Shown: positions 46,999 through 56,885 of the stretch, in pieces
Position numbering within the stretch: position 1 is the stretch's first letter
How the letters are laid out: every line of letters begins with the position of its first letter
Source: an uncultured Pelagibacteraceae bacterium
Lineage (GTDB): Bacteria; Pseudomonadota; Alphaproteobacteria; Pelagibacterales; Pelagibacteraceae
Reading direction: 5' to 3'
NCBI GenBank assembly: GCA_902599605.1
Contig: CACKFV010000006.1
Span: 1-63,070 of the forward strand
Length of the DNA: 63,070 bases
The notes under the pieces: generated by a model
Database searches by the model: none
What the model was told of the DNA's origin: nothing
Seen by the model: only the letters and a program-made list of their open reading frames with translations
Translations under genes and position numbers: made by a program

Positions 46999-48764
46999 TA
47001 AACTAAAGTTTTTCCTTTTCCAGTAATTTTATTTTCTTTTTGATCATTTGGACCTAACAACATTTGGTTATGTGGTTTACCAGATGGTATCATTGGAAAA
47101 CAATTTTCTTCTTTGTCAACTAGACAGTCAAAAATAACAGGTTTGTTAATGTTTATCATTTCTTTAATTTTTTCATCAAGTTCATCAGGAGTTTTAGCCC
47201 TAATACCGACACATCCATAAGCTTCAGCTAGTTTTACAAAGTCTGGAAGCGCTGCAGTGTAACTTTCTGAATAATTTTTTTCGTGAAGAAGTTCCTGCCA
47301 TTGCCTTACCATTCCCATATACTCGTTGTTTAAAATAAAAATTTTAATAGGTAAATTATATTGAACTGCTGTAGACATTTCTTGTATTGTCATTAACACA
47401 GAGGCTTCTCCTGCTATATCAACCACTAATTTATCAGGATGTGCAATTTGAACGCCAACTGCTGCAGGCAAACCGTATCCCATTGTTCCCAGACCTCCAG
47501 ACGTCATCCATCTGTTTGGTTTATTAAATTTATAATGTTGTGCTGCCCACATTTGATGTTGGCCTACTTCAGTAGTTATATAAGTATCTTTATCTTTTGT
47601 AAGCTCATACAATCTTTGAATAGCATGTTGTGGTTTTATAGTTTTATCACTGTTTATAAAATTAAGTGAGTTGACTGATCTCCATTTAGAAATTTTCTCC
47701 CACCATTTTGAAGTTTTTTCTTTATTAGAGCTTGCAAAATTCGGATTCTTTTTTTTTAGAGTCTTTATTACCGAAAGCATCACCTCGGAAACATCACCGA
47801 CAATTGGTAAGTCAACTTTTACATTTTTATTTATAGATGATGGATCAATATCTATATGAACTTTTTTCGATTTTGGTGAAAACTCATCTATCTTTCCAGT
47901 TATTCTATCATCAAACCTTGCGCCAATGTTAATCATCAAATCACAATCATGCATTGCATTGTTTGCTTCATAAGTTCCATGCATTCCAAGCATACCTAAA
48001 AATTGATTGTCATCACCAGGATATGATCCTAAGCCCTGCAAAGTAGAAGTTATTGGAAAACCTGTAAGTGATACGAGTTCTCTTAATAACTCGCTAGCTT
48101 TTGGCCCAGAATTAATTACGCCTCCACCAGTATATAATATTGGTCTTGATGAATTTACCATCAACTTTACAAGTTGATCAATTTCACTTTGATTAAATTT
48201 GTTATGAATTTTGCCGTTTAGTTTTTTTCTTTTGATTGAACCAACATATTTTGTTTTTTGAAACTGAATATCTTTTGGTATATCAACTAGAACAGGTCCT
48301 GGTCTTCCAGTTGTAGCAACTTCAAAAGCTTTATGTATAATTTTTGATAAATCTTTTACATCCTTTACAAGCCAATTATGTTTTGTGCATGGCCTTGTAA
48401 TTCCTGTTGTGTCACACTCTTGAAACGCATCTGTACCAATTAAATGAGTGGGGACTTGTCCAGATATACAAACTAATGGTATTGAGTCCATGTATGCATC
48501 TGTCAAGGCGGTGACAGCATTTGTTGCTCCTGGTCCAGAAGTAACTAATACAACACCGGGTTTACCCGAAGATCTTGCGTAACCCTCTGCTGCATGTCCT
48601 GCGCCTTGTTCATGTCTTACTAAAATATGTTTTATGCTCTCGTGATTTTTTAATTCATCATAAATCGGAAGAACGGCACCGCCAGGATAACCAAATATAT
48701 ATTCAACATCTTGATCCTCAAGACATTTGAAAACAATTTCTGCACCTGAATATAATTTAGACAT
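46998..48764 (-). CDS. ilvB: Acetolactate synthase large subunit
   Basis: 588 residues, ThDP- and FAD-dependent. Landmarks are YPGGAVLPIYDEL, HEQGAGHAAEGYARSSGKPGV with the catalytic Glu48-equivalent, NIGARFDDRITG, and the ThDP site GLGTMGYGLPAAVG...DIAGEAS followed by NNEYMGMVRQWQ. It makes acetolactate and acetohydroxybutyrate for valine, leucine and isoleucine. It heads the ilvB-ilvH-ilvC-leuA run; the 49-bp gap to miaA carries no clear terminator. Confidence 0.97.
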   Translation of the reverse strand: MSKLYSGAEIVFKCLEDQDVEYIFGYPGGAVLPIYDELKNHESIKHILVRHEQGAGHAAEGYARSSGKPGVVLVTSGPGATNAVTALTDAYMDSIPLVCISGQVPTHLIGTDAFQECDTTGITRPCTKHNWLVKDVKDLSKIIHKAFEVATTGRPGPVLVDIPKDIQFQKTKYVGSIKRKKLNGKIHNKFNQSEIDQLVKLMVNSSRPILYTGGGVINSGPKASELLRELVSLTGFPITSTLQGLGSYPGDDNQFLGMLGMHGTYEANNAMHDCDLMINIGARFDDRITGKIDEFSPKSKKVHIDIDPSSINKNVKVDLPIVGDVSEVMLSVIKTLKKKNPNFASSNKEKTSKWWEKISKWRSVNSLNFINSDKTIKPQHAIQRLYELTKDKDTYITTEVGQHQMWAAQHYKFNKPNRWMTSGGLGTMGYGLPAAVGVQIAHPDKLVVDIAGEASVLMTIQEMSTAVQYNLPIKIFILNNEYMGMVRQWQELLHEKNYSESYTAALPDFVKLAEAYGCVGIRAKTPDELDEKIKEMININKPVIFDCLVDKEENCFPMIPSGKPHNQMLLGPNDQKENKITGKGKTLV

Positions 48765-48813
48765 TTTGCCAATCTAGCTGAAGTTAAGCTAATTGGTCAA
48801 GTTTTAGCAGAAA

Positions 48814-49725
48814 TTATTTTAAAATTTTTTTGAATGGATTTTTTGATTTTGTATCAATTTTTTGCCAATTAATCATATGACCGCGAGACCAAGTGCTCTG
48901 TCTTTTGGCGTATTGCCTCGTTTTTATTAATATCTGTTCTTTAATATCGTTCAATTCAGCTTTTTTACTTAGATAAGAGTTAATCTCTTTAATACCAATC
49001 ACATGATTAACGCTATTCTGTTTGTTAATTTTAATGAGATTGAATTTCTTAACTTCTTTTATCGCTCCTAAATCAAACATCCTATCAATTCTTTTTTTGA
49101 TATTCTTTATTAATTTGTCTCTTGGATAATCTACATAAGTCATCACAAATTCATTCTTATCGAAAAAGGTCTTTGTTTCTTTAAACCACTTAAATAATGA
49201 TTTTTTGGTAAACTTTTTAACCTCGTACGCTCTTATTGATCTATTAACGTCATTTGAATTAATAAATTTTTTAGAGACAGGATCTAATTTGACTAATTTT
49301 TTATAAAATTGCTCTTGACCCAATTTGTTGTGAAGCTTAAGTATCTTGTTTTTTTCTGAATGTTTGAACTTTGGAATTCTTGCTAGCCCATCCACTAAAG
49401 CTTTAAAATACAGGCCAGTTCCACCAACAATAATTGGAGCTTTATTCTTTTTTCTAATTTGATTAATTATTTTAATACACTTTTTAAGCCATTGGCCAGT
49501 CGAAAATCTTTTCCGCACATCAATGATGCCAAATAAATGGTGTTTAATTTTTTTTTGATCTTTTTCTGAAGGTCTTGCTGTAAGTATTTTAAGCTGTTTA
49601 TAAACTTGCATACTGTCAGCATTAACGATTTCTCCGTTAATTTTTTTTGCTAAGTTGATTGCTATTTTTGATTTTCCAGAAGCTGTGGGACCAGCAATAA
49701 GAATGATTTTGGACTTGTAGTCCAT
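48814..49725 (-). CDS. miaA: tRNA dimethylallyltransferase
   Basis: 303 residues. The P-loop is AGPTASGKSKIAI, followed by NADSMQVYKQL, a shortened DxxRPSEKDQ, GGTGLYFKALVDGLA and the C-terminal TRQYAKRQSTWSR. It prenylates A37 of tRNAs reading UNN codons. Placed one base after degP. The lysine-rich middle reflects base composition. Confidence 0.95.
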   Translation of the reverse strand: MDYKSKIILIAGPTASGKSKIAINLAKKINGEIVNADSMQVYKQLKILTARPSEKDQKKIKHHLFGIIDVRKRFSTGQWLKKCIKIINQIRKKNKAPIIVGGTGLYFKALVDGLARIPKFKHSEKNKILKLHNKLGQEQFYKKLVKLDPVSKKFINSNDVNRSIRAYEVKKFTKKSLFKWFKETKTFFDKNEFVMTYVDYPRDKLIKNIKKRIDRMFDLGAIKEVKKFNLIKINKQNSVNHVIGIKEINSYLSKKAELNDIKEQILIKTRQYAKRQSTWSRGHMINWQKIDTKSKNPFKKILK

Positions 49726-49726
49726 G

Positions 49727-51130
49727 TTATTTTAATTTGACACCTATATATCTTTTTTGATTTTGATCATTAATTACAGCAATTAAAATAGTTTTACTTG
49801 ATGTTTTTAAAGCTGCATTTACTAAATTATTCAGTTCAGTTGGACTCTTAATATTTCTTTTTTGAGCTTCTACTATTAAATCACCAACTTTAAGATAATT
49901 AATAGGACTTTCTGTATCTATCTTTGTGATTACGACTCCAGTTGTGTTTAGCGGAATTTTTTTCTCTACTAAGTCATCTCTTGTTATTTTTCTTACTTCA
50001 ATTTTTAAACCGTCTATAAAAGTTGCTTTAGATTTTGTTGGTTTTTCTGCTTTAAAGTCCTCAGAAGTTTCTAACCTTCCCAAAGTAATTTTTTTTGTAA
50101 TTTCTTTTTTATTTCGCCAAATCTTTACATTAACAACTTTTCCAACTTTTGTTTGGGCAACAATTAAAGGAAGTTCTTGCATCTCATTAATCTTTTTACC
50201 ATCAAACTCTAGAATTATATCACCATCCTTTATCCCAGCTTTATCTGATGGACTGCCCGGTGCAACACTTGCAACCAATGCACCTCGAGCTTTTTTTAAT
50301 TTTTCTACATCTGCAATTTCTTTTGTGACTGTTTGAATTCTTACCCCTAACCAACCTCTTTTTGTTTCACCAAATTCTAAAAGTTGATCTATTACTAATT
50401 TCGCACTGTTTGATGGTATAGCAAAGCCAATACCGATAGATCCTGACTGACCTAATATAGCAGTATTAATTCCTACCACTTCTCCTTTCATGTTAAATAA
50501 AGGACCTCCTGAATTTCCAGAATTTATTGATGCATCTGTTTGTATAAAATCTTCATATCTTGACATACCAATATTTCTATTTCTTGCTGAAACTATTCCT
50601 GCGGTTACTGTTCCACCTAATCCAAATGGATTTCCAATTGCTATGACCCAATCTCCAATTCTTGCAGTATCTGAATTTCCAAATTTTACTGTTTCAAATT
50701 TGTCATCAGTAATAATTTGTAAAACTGCAACATCAGACAAAGGATCGGTACCTAAAATTTTTGCTTTATATTCCTTATTCTCATTTGTTCTAATAAATAT
50801 ATCTTCTGCGCCTTGAATTACGTGGTTATTGGTTATAACAATTCCTTTTTTATCAATTATAAAGCCTGATCCTAATGCGCTTGATTTTCTTTTTTGAGGT
50901 GTTCCAAACTCTTTAAACATATCTTCAAAAGGTGATCCTGGTGGGAATTCAAATGGGAAAGGGTTCACATTTTTAACAACGGTCGTAGATGTTGAGATAT
51001 TTACAACGGCTGGCATTAACTTTTCAGTTAAATCAGCAAATGAAGCGGGTCTTTCTTGTGAAATTGCTGAATGATTGAATAATATAAAAACTATAATTAA
51101 AAGTATTGATTTAGAAGACTTCAAAAACAT
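49727..51130 (-). CDS. degP: Periplasmic serine protease, DegP/HtrA family
   Basis: 467 residues. Signal peptide of about 24 residues (FNHSAISQ). The catalytic triad is His103 (NNHVIQ), Asp133 (DPLSDVAVLQ) and Ser207 (NSGNSGGPLF). Two PDZ domains follow, at about 235-330 and 360-460. It degrades misfolded envelope proteins. It follows hflKC and DUF2065, a common proteobacterial quality-control cluster. Confidence 0.95.
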   Translation of the reverse strand: MFLKSSKSILLIIVFILFNHSAISQERPASFADLTEKLMPAVVNISTSTTVVKNVNPFPFEFPPGSPFEDMFKEFGTPQKRKSSALGSGFIIDKKGIVITNNHVIQGAEDIFIRTNENKEYKAKILGTDPLSDVAVLQIITDDKFETVKFGNSDTARIGDWVIAIGNPFGLGGTVTAGIVSARNRNIGMSRYEDFIQTDASINSGNSGGPLFNMKGEVVGINTAILGQSGSIGIGFAIPSNSAKLVIDQLLEFGETKRGWLGVRIQTVTKEIADVEKLKKARGALVASVAPGSPSDKAGIKDGDIILEFDGKKINEMQELPLIVAQTKVGKVVNVKIWRNKKEITKKITLGRLETSEDFKAEKPTKSKATFIDGLKIEVRKITRDDLVEKKIPLNTTGVVITKIDTESPINYLKVGDLIVEAQKRNIKSPTELNNLVNAALKTSSKTILIAVINDQNQKRYIGVKLK

Positions 51131-51131
51131 A

Positions 51132-51317
51132 TTATCCTTTAATAAACCATATTATAAAGAAACCAATTAAAGCGAATATAATTCCACCTGATCTTAATTG
51201 TTTATCATTAATCATTTTTAGTTTTTCTAACATACTCTTCATTTTTGAAGGAAATAAGGCATAAAGAATTCCCTCTATAAAGAGAAATAAACCTAAAGCG
51301 ACAATTAAGTCGTACAT
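51132..51317 (-). CDS. DUF2065 small membrane protein
   Basis: 61 residues with two membrane helices: LIVALGLFLFIEGILYALFP and SGGIIFALIGFFIIWFI. The FIEGILYALFPSKMKSML turn is the DUF2065 signature. It is regularly found between hflC and degP, as here, and may help the HflKC complex. One base separates it from degP. Confidence 0.9.
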   Translation of the reverse strand: MYDLIVALGLFLFIEGILYALFPSKMKSMLEKLKMINDKQLRSGGIIFALIGFFIIWFIKG

Positions 51318-51321
51318 TATG

Positions 51322-52188
51322 CTATTGTTTAATTTGTGCTTTTACGTTTCCAAAGAATTTGAAAAATTCACTGTCAGGTGACATTATAAGTGAAGTTTCG
51401 CCACCTATTAATGCTCTCTCATAAGCTTGCATTGCTCTATAGAACGCGAAAAATTCTGCATCTTTCCCAAAAGCATCAGCAAATATTTTATTACGCTGAC
51501 CATCACCTTCACCTTTCATGATCTCTGATTTTTTTTCAGCTTCAGCAAGAATTACAGTAACTTCTTTATCAGCTGTTGAGGTAATAGTTACAGCCATCTC
51601 TGCTCCTTTTGCTCTAAATTCTTTTGCTTCTCTTTCTCTTTCAGTCTGCATTCTTCTGTAGATTGCATCACTGTTTGCTTGAGGTAAGTCTGCTCTTTTA
51701 ATTCTTACATCAACTATTTTTATTCCAAAGTTTTCCGCTTCTTTATTTACGCCGTCTTGAATTAGAGCCATTTGTTTATTTCTATCCTCAGATAATAAAG
51801 TTTGAAGTCTTTGAGTACCTAAAACACTTCTTATCCTTGAATTAATAATCGTTGATAACCTAGATCTTGCAACTCTTTCATTGCCTACAGAAATATAAAA
51901 TTTTAACGGATCAACAATTTGAAACCTTGCAAAGGCATCTACAATAAGTCTTTTCTGGTCTGATGCAATTACTTCTTCTGGTGGAGCGTCAAGATTTAAA
52001 ATTCTTTTATCAAGAAATACTACGTTTTGTATAAATGGGAGTTTAAAATTCAAACCTGGTTTAAGTATAATTCTTTTTGGATCACCGAATTGAAGAACAA
52101 TAGCTTGATTTACTTCTTTAACGATAAATATTGAAAAGAATGCTGTCAAAGCTAGAACACCAATTATTGGAAGTATAATTTTTTTCAT
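51322..52188 (-). CDS. hflC: HflC, modulator of FtsH
   Basis: 288 residues with one N-terminal membrane helix. The SPFH domain has VNQAIVLQFGDPKRIILKPGLNFKLPFIQNV, and the C-terminal half is a charged helix from about residue 165. With HflK it forms a membrane cage that controls the protease FtsH. Its start abuts the hflK stop. Confidence 0.95.
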   Translation of the reverse strand: MKKIILPIIGVLALTAFFSIFIVKEVNQAIVLQFGDPKRIILKPGLNFKLPFIQNVVFLDKRILNLDAPPEEVIASDQKRLIVDAFARFQIVDPLKFYISVGNERVARSRLSTIINSRIRSVLGTQRLQTLLSEDRNKQMALIQDGVNKEAENFGIKIVDVRIKRADLPQANSDAIYRRMQTEREREAKEFRAKGAEMAVTITSTADKEVTVILAEAEKKSEIMKGEGDGQRNKIFADAFGKDAEFFAFYRAMQAYERALIGGETSLIMSPDSEFFKFFGNVKAQIKQ

Positions 52189-53289
52189 TTAGTTCGTTTT
52201 CTTTTTTAATTCTGGAAGTGGCAAGTAAGGAACAACCCCTGAACCTGCGTTCTTCTCTATTATCACTTTATCTATATCTGCTAAAACTTTTTCCATTGTT
52301 TCAAGATACATTCTTTCTTGTGTAACTTGTTTTGCATTTTGATACTCATTAAAAATTGCAGTAAATCTACTTGCTTCACCCTCTGCTTTTGCAACAACTT
52401 CTTTCTTATACGCCTCGGCGGCTTGTAAAATTTTTTCAGCTTCACCCCGTGCTCTTGGGATTACATCATTAGCGTAAGCCTCAGCTTCGTTTTTAGATCT
52501 CTCCATGTCAGCTCTTGCAGCCTGTACATCTCTAAATGCGTCGATTACTTGGTCTGGTGGGTCTGCTTTTTGAGTTTGTACCTGTGTTATTTGTATTCCG
52601 CTCTGATACTCATCTAAAATATTTTGAATTATCTCACTTGCATCAATTTCTATTTGTGATCTTCCTTCAGTCAAAATTGGCTGAATGTTGCTTCTTGCTA
52701 TAACTTCTCTCATTGCTGTCTCTGCTGCTGCTTTAACTGTTCCCTCAGGATCTTGAATTTTAAATAAAAAGTTTCCAGCATCTTTTATTACCCAGAAAAC
52801 AGAAAAGTCTATGTTCACAATATTCTCGTCTCCTGTTAACATTAAGCTTTCTTCGGGAACATCAGCTACAACACCTGATGTAAAACCTGTATCTCTTTCT
52901 GATCTAAAGCCAATATCAATTCTATTAACTTTTGTAACTTTAGGAGTTAAAACACTCTCAACCGGAAAAGGAATATGATAATTTAAACCAGGTTGTGTTG
53001 TTGAAACAAATTTACCAAACCTTAAAACTACTCCTTGTTCATCTGGTAAAACTCTGTAAAGCCCACTTAATGCCCATACAATAACTAAAATTGTAAGACC
53101 AAAAATAATTGGTTTTCCTCCACCAGAAGCTCCGCCTGGAAGAAATTTATTTATTTTATCTTGAAGATTTTTTATTAGTTCGTCTATATTAGGTGGAGTC
53201 GGACCTCTTCTACCCGACCCATTTCCTGAACCTCCTCCAGGGGGTGATCCCCATGGACTTCCGCCTCTACCTCTAAAATCGTCAACCAT
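52189..53289 (-). CDS. hflK: HflK, modulator of FtsH
   Basis: 366 residues. A glycine-rich N-terminus (GRGGSPWGSPPGGGSGNGSG) precedes the membrane helix at about residues 60-80, then the SPFH domain (LPDEQGVVLRFGKFVSTTQPGLNYHIP) and long C-terminal helix. It partners HflC. The 82-bp divergent spacer to mrp has a TATATAC element that could be the -10 for this operon. Confidence 0.95.
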   Translation of the reverse strand: MVDDFRGRGGSPWGSPPGGGSGNGSGRRGPTPPNIDELIKNLQDKINKFLPGGASGGGKPIIFGLTILVIVWALSGLYRVLPDEQGVVLRFGKFVSTTQPGLNYHIPFPVESVLTPKVTKVNRIDIGFRSERDTGFTSGVVADVPEESLMLTGDENIVNIDFSVFWVIKDAGNFLFKIQDPEGTVKAAAETAMREVIARSNIQPILTEGRSQIEIDASEIIQNILDEYQSGIQITQVQTQKADPPDQVIDAFRDVQAARADMERSKNEAEAYANDVIPRARGEAEKILQAAEAYKKEVVAKAEGEASRFTAIFNEYQNAKQVTQERMYLETMEKVLADIDKVIIEKNAGSGVVPYLPLPELKKKTN

Positions 53290-53371
53290 GACAATGTATA
53301 TAGTGTCTTTAATGTGAAAAACAAGTTAAGTATGTTAAAACATCGGTATAAATAGTGGACTTAATGAAGCA

Positions 53372-54163
53372 ATGATTGAAAAACCAAGAGCAAAAACCTT
53401 TACTAAAAACCCAATTATAGGGACTAAATTCACATTAGCGATATCGAGCGCGAAAGGTGGTGTTGGTAAATCTACGTTTGCATCGAATCTTGCCTTAGCA
53501 TTAAAAAAGCAAGGATGTAAAGTTGGACTTTTAGATGCTGATATTTATGGTCCCTCATTACCAAAATTATTTGATATTGGAGACAAACCTGAAAGTGATG
53601 GTCAAAGATTAATTCCAATTTTAAAATACGATATTCAGTGTATGTCTATTGGATTTCTTACTGATGAACAAACCCCTATGATTTGGAGAGGACCGATGGT
53701 CACCAGTGCAATAAAAACATTTACTCAAAAAGTTGCATGGAAAGACCTAGATTTTATTATTGTCGATATGCCGCCAGGAACTGGTGATACACAACTTACT
53801 TTTACTCAAGAAGTAAAAATGGATGGTGTAATAATAATATCTACACCCCAAGAGATAGCTTTGCAGGATGTAAAAAGAGGTATTAAAATGTTTGATAAAC
53901 TTGGAACAAAAATTATTGGATTAATTGACAATATGAGTTTTTTCAAAGGAGATGATGGAAAAAAGTATTATATATTTGGAGAAGGTGGAGTAAAAAAAAC
54001 TTCTGAAGAGTTCAAAAAAGAATTTTTATGTGAAATACCTCTTGATCCTGAAGTAGGTAAACAAGGTGATAAAGGAACTCCAATTGTTGAAAGTAATCCT
54101 GAAAATGAAGTATCTAAGATTTATTTGAAATTAGCCTCTAAAATTAAATCAATTTATCTTTAA
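53372..54163 (+). CDS. mrp: Mrp/ApbC-family P-loop ATPase, lacking the C-terminal CxxC
   Basis: 263 residues. The Walker A/MinD-type loop is SSAKGGVGKSTFASNLALAL, then LLDADIYGPSLPKLF, MIWRGPMVTSAI and VDMPPGTGDTQLTF. The family loads Fe-S clusters onto apoproteins. The usual N-terminal DUF59 domain is absent, which is common. The usual NMSxFxCPxCG, which holds the bridging cluster, is replaced by NMSFFKGDDGKKYYIFG, so the cysteine pair is missing. The ATPase identity is certain; Fe-S carrier activity in this member is doubtful. Confidence 0.88.
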   Translation: MIEKPRAKTFTKNPIIGTKFTLAISSAKGGVGKSTFASNLALALKKQGCKVGLLDADIYGPSLPKLFDIGDKPESDGQRLIPILKYDIQCMSIGFLTDEQTPMIWRGPMVTSAIKTFTQKVAWKDLDFIIVDMPPGTGDTQLTFTQEVKMDGVIIISTPQEIALQDVKRGIKMFDKLGTKIIGLIDNMSFFKGDDGKKYYIFGEGGVKKTSEEFKKEFLCEIPLDPEVGKQGDKGTPIVESNPENEVSKIYLKLASKIKSIYL

Positions 54164-54241
54164 TAAAATTAACAAAATTTTGTAGAAATGTTTTTCTATT
54201 TAATGGCTAAAACTAAAATCTTTAAAAAAACATTTACAAGA

Positions 54242-54946
54242 CTAAATAATTTTCCTTAATTTTGAAATACTCATAGATGGATTTGGAGGAAATATTTTTT
54301 TTCCAGATTTTTTTTTTACACGAGGATTATTTTTTTTTGCGAATTCATAAATTGTTTGAATTTTACCACCAACATTCAATATACCTCTTTTGTTCAAAAG
54401 CTTAGGTAATATTTTAACAAAATCTTCATGAAACATAAAATTTGTTTTGATGTCAGAAAAAGCGTATTTATGAATGAAAGGTTTTTCACACATCGACAAT
54501 CTCAATATTAAAGAATTCTTATATAATTTTACAGAACATTCCCCTCCAAGTTTTGACCAAGCGTAAGAATTGAAAGGTAAGATTGGGTCTAATTCTTTAT
54601 AATTACCTTTTTTCCCTGGGTAGATATAATTTGTTGAAAAGTAAATTAATTTAATATTATATTTCTCACATATCTTAACAATGTTTGCAGTACCAATAAT
54701 ATTGAGATCGATGCTTTTTGAGATATTTTTGTCATGTATGTTCATTGGCCTAGATAAACCAGCGGCATGAAGCACATATTTTGGCTTAATTTTTTTTAAA
54801 TATTTCTCTATTGATTTTATATTTAAAATATTGAGTTCTTTTTTATTTGGAAAAAAAATATTTAAACCTTGATTGCTTTTCTTGAGAGATTTGGCAAATC
54901 TTCCTTCACCACCTGTTATAACAATTCTTTTTTTAATAGATTTCAA
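54242..54946 (-). CDS. RmlD-like NAD(P)-dependent sugar epimerase/reductase
   Basis: 234 residues, extended SDR fold. RIVITGGEGRFAKSL is the nucleotide loop; KYVLHAAGLSRPM and LIYFSTNYIYPG follow; Tyr-x-x-x-Lys is in SYAWSKLGGE. It resembles dTDP-4-dehydrorhamnose reductases and related enzymes making surface-sugar precursors. At 234 residues it is shorter than RmlD (about 290). It may mark the left edge of the glycan region. Confidence 0.75.
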   Translation of the reverse strand: MKSIKKRIVITGGEGRFAKSLKKSNQGLNIFFPNKKELNILNIKSIEKYLKKIKPKYVLHAAGLSRPMNIHDKNISKSIDLNIIGTANIVKICEKYNIKLIYFSTNYIYPGKKGNYKELDPILPFNSYAWSKLGGECSVKLYKNSLILRLSMCEKPFIHKYAFSDIKTNFMFHEDFVKILPKLLNKRGILNVGGKIQTIYEFAKKNNPRVKKKSGKKIFPPNPSMSISKLRKII

Positions 54947-54958
54947 TTTTATTATTAT

Positions 54959-55909
54959 TTACTTAATTAATTTTTCTTTTAATTCAAAAGCTAACATTAA
55001 TTCATTCCACTCTCTTGTGGATAAGCCAGAACTATCTATACTTACATTTTCACCTTTAATAAGTTTTTTTATAATTATTTTACCCTTTGCTGAAACTTCT
55101 ACTCCACCTACTCTATAATCCATAAATGAGTCATATGTGATAGGTACCCATCTTTTTAAAGTATCCAACATTATGTCTGCATATACCCTTATTTCATATT
55201 GTGCATGATGGTCTGCTCTTAATCTTAAAAAATTCATAAGGTTAAGTAAATCAGTCTTCCAATACCATTGTGTATAAGTGTTTAATGTCAAATTCATTCT
55301 TGCAAGTTCTCTTGCTAAACCTTTTTTTTTAGTATCAATGGTAGAACCATCATATTTTTCGTTCAACATTGTTTCATAATTCGCATAAGTTCTTTCTGCA
55401 TCATTTTTTAAAAGCTCCAAAACTTCCTTTGCTTGAGCACCTTCTAATATATCTCCTCTTCCTTGTCTGTTGCTTTTTGATTGTGCAGCAAGATTTTCTA
55501 CAGAAGGTAAATAAAATTCTTTATCTAAAATAGAATACCTTGCGGAATACTCGTTTACATTGGCTGTTCTATGTCTTATCCACTGGCGTGCAATAAATAT
55601 TGGTAGCTTAATGTGATATTTTATTTCGCACATTTCAAAAGGGGTGCTGTGCCAGTGTCTCATAAGATATTTAATTAAACCTTTATCTGTGGAAACCTGT
55701 TTTGTTCCTTTGCCATAAGAAACTCTAGCTGCCTGCACTATTGATGCATCATCTCCCATATAATCCACAACTCTAACAAAACCATGATCTAATGCTGGAA
55801 TAGCCTCATATAGAATTTTTTCAAGATCTGGTGCTATAACTCTCTTTGTTTGATTTGACTGAGACTGAAGCGCTTTTATTTCATTTATTTGATCTTTAGT
55901 TAATTTCAT
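54959..55909 (-). CDS. thyX: Flavin-dependent thymidylate synthase
   Basis: 316 residues. The ThyX motif [14 protein letters not shown] (RHRxxSxxExSxRY type, with Ala in place of Ser at one site) is preceded by [19 protein letters not shown]. It makes dTMP using FAD, NADPH and methylene-tetrahydrofolate. The C-terminal [18 protein letters not shown] is also conserved. No folate-coupled thyA is in the window. It precedes the RmlD-like gene by 12 bp on the same strand. Confidence 0.95.
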   Translation of the reverse strand: MKLTKDQINEIKALQSQSNQTKRVIAPDLEKILYEAIPALDHGFVRVVDYMGDDASIVQAARVSYGKGTKQVSTDKGLIKYLMRHWHSTPFEMCEIKYHIKLPIFIARQWIRHRTANVNEYSARYSILDKEFYLPSVENLAAQSKSNRQGRGDILEGAQAKEVLELLKNDAERTYANYETMLNEKYDGSTIDTKKKGLARELARMNLTLNTYTQWYWKTDLLNLMNFLRLRADHHAQYEIRVYADIMLDTLKRWVPITYDSFMDYRVGGVEVSAKGKIIIKKLIKGENVSIDSSGLSTREWNELMLAFELKEKLIK

Positions 55910-56154
55910 GGTTATTTAATGAACTAAATCTCTTCTACCTTAAATTATTTTTTTTTCCAACAATTACAATTTTTAGATTTTTTTATTATACAACTTTTAA
56001 GAGTAAAATAAATAAAACTTTAATTACTTAAAAGTCATATACCTCTAGACGACATTTAAGCTTCAATTTTAAAAAAAACTTCTATACTAAATATTACAAT
56101 AAACTAAATTTAAATAAATTATTATAAATATAAAAAAAATCTGTCTCACAACAA
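55910..56154. other. Intergenic, no gene seen
   Basis: 245 bp of very A+T-rich sequence between divergent thyX and the first FkbM gene. It should contain promoters for both sides. I see no open frame of size, no repeat and no clear structured RNA. Confidence 0.5.
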
Positions 56155-56862
56155 ATGATTGAATATATAAGAAAATTAATTATGTTTTTTTTTAATTTGG
56201 TACACATTTACTATCATCAAAAAAGTATTGCTTTCTTCCTAAAAAATAAAATGAATAAAATTGACGTACTTTTTGACGTAGGATCACATATGGGGACTTA
56301 TACTGATCTTATTAGGCGGGCAAATCCTGGCTGCAAATCTTTCCTTTTTGAACCGCAAAGTAAAATTTTTAAAAAAATTGATCAAAAATATTCTCATGAT
56401 GAAAATGTAAAAGTGTTCAACTTAGCTGTATCTGATGCTGAGCAAAAACAAAATTTAAATTTAAATAAACATGACCTTACTGCAAGTCTTCTGGATTTTG
56501 ATCCAAAAAGCAATTACCTTAAATTTAAAGCACTATTGTATCAAACTGATATAAATAATATGAATTATGAAACGGAGTTAGTACAAACTATTACTTTGGA
56601 AAAGTTTATAGTTGATAATAATTTGGAAAAAATTGATTTACTTAAAATTGATACAGAGGGAAATGAGTTTAATGTATTAAAAGGGCTGAAGAAAAAAATT
56701 CATATCGTAAATAATATTTTAATTGAAATTCATCACAGAGAACTATTTCTAAATTATAATCCTGAAAAAATACATCAATATCTAATTGACAACGGCTTTA
56801 AATTAGTAAAAAAATTTAAATTTCCATTTTGTTGGGTAGATAGTTTGTATACAAAGATTTAA
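56155..56862 (+). CDS. FkbM-family methyltransferase
   Basis: 235 residues. VLFDVGSHMGTYTDLI is the SAM loop, FLFEPQSKIFKKI motif II, and IDLLKIDTEGNEFNVLKGLKK the family core. FkbM enzymes O-methylate sugars or polyketides; in this setting surface sugars are likely. The N-terminal 30 residues are hydrophobic and may be an anchor or a mis-set start; ATG 56251 (MNKIDVLFDVGSH) is an alternative. Spacing to the next gene is 23 bp. Confidence 0.83.
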   Translation: MIEYIRKLIMFFFNLVHIYYHQKSIAFFLKNKMNKIDVLFDVGSHMGTYTDLIRRANPGCKSFLFEPQSKIFKKIDQKYSHDENVKVFNLAVSDAEQKQNLNLNKHDLTASLLDFDPKSNYLKFKALLYQTDINNMNYETELVQTITLEKFIVDNNLEKIDLLKIDTEGNEFNVLKGLKKKIHIVNNILIEIHHRELFLNYNPEKIHQYLIDNGFKLVKKFKFPFCWVDSLYTKI

Positions 56863-56885
56863 TTATTAAACATAATGTATTAAAA

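Noticed and set aside
54172-54183. Palindrome ACAAAATTTTGT after mrp
   Set aside because: Short and A+T-only apart from its ends; no U-tract or neighbouring stem to support a terminator.
54203-54259. 18-codon Lys-rich frame after mrp
   Set aside because: Too short, no ribosome site, and it overlaps the convergent RmlD-like gene; likely chance.
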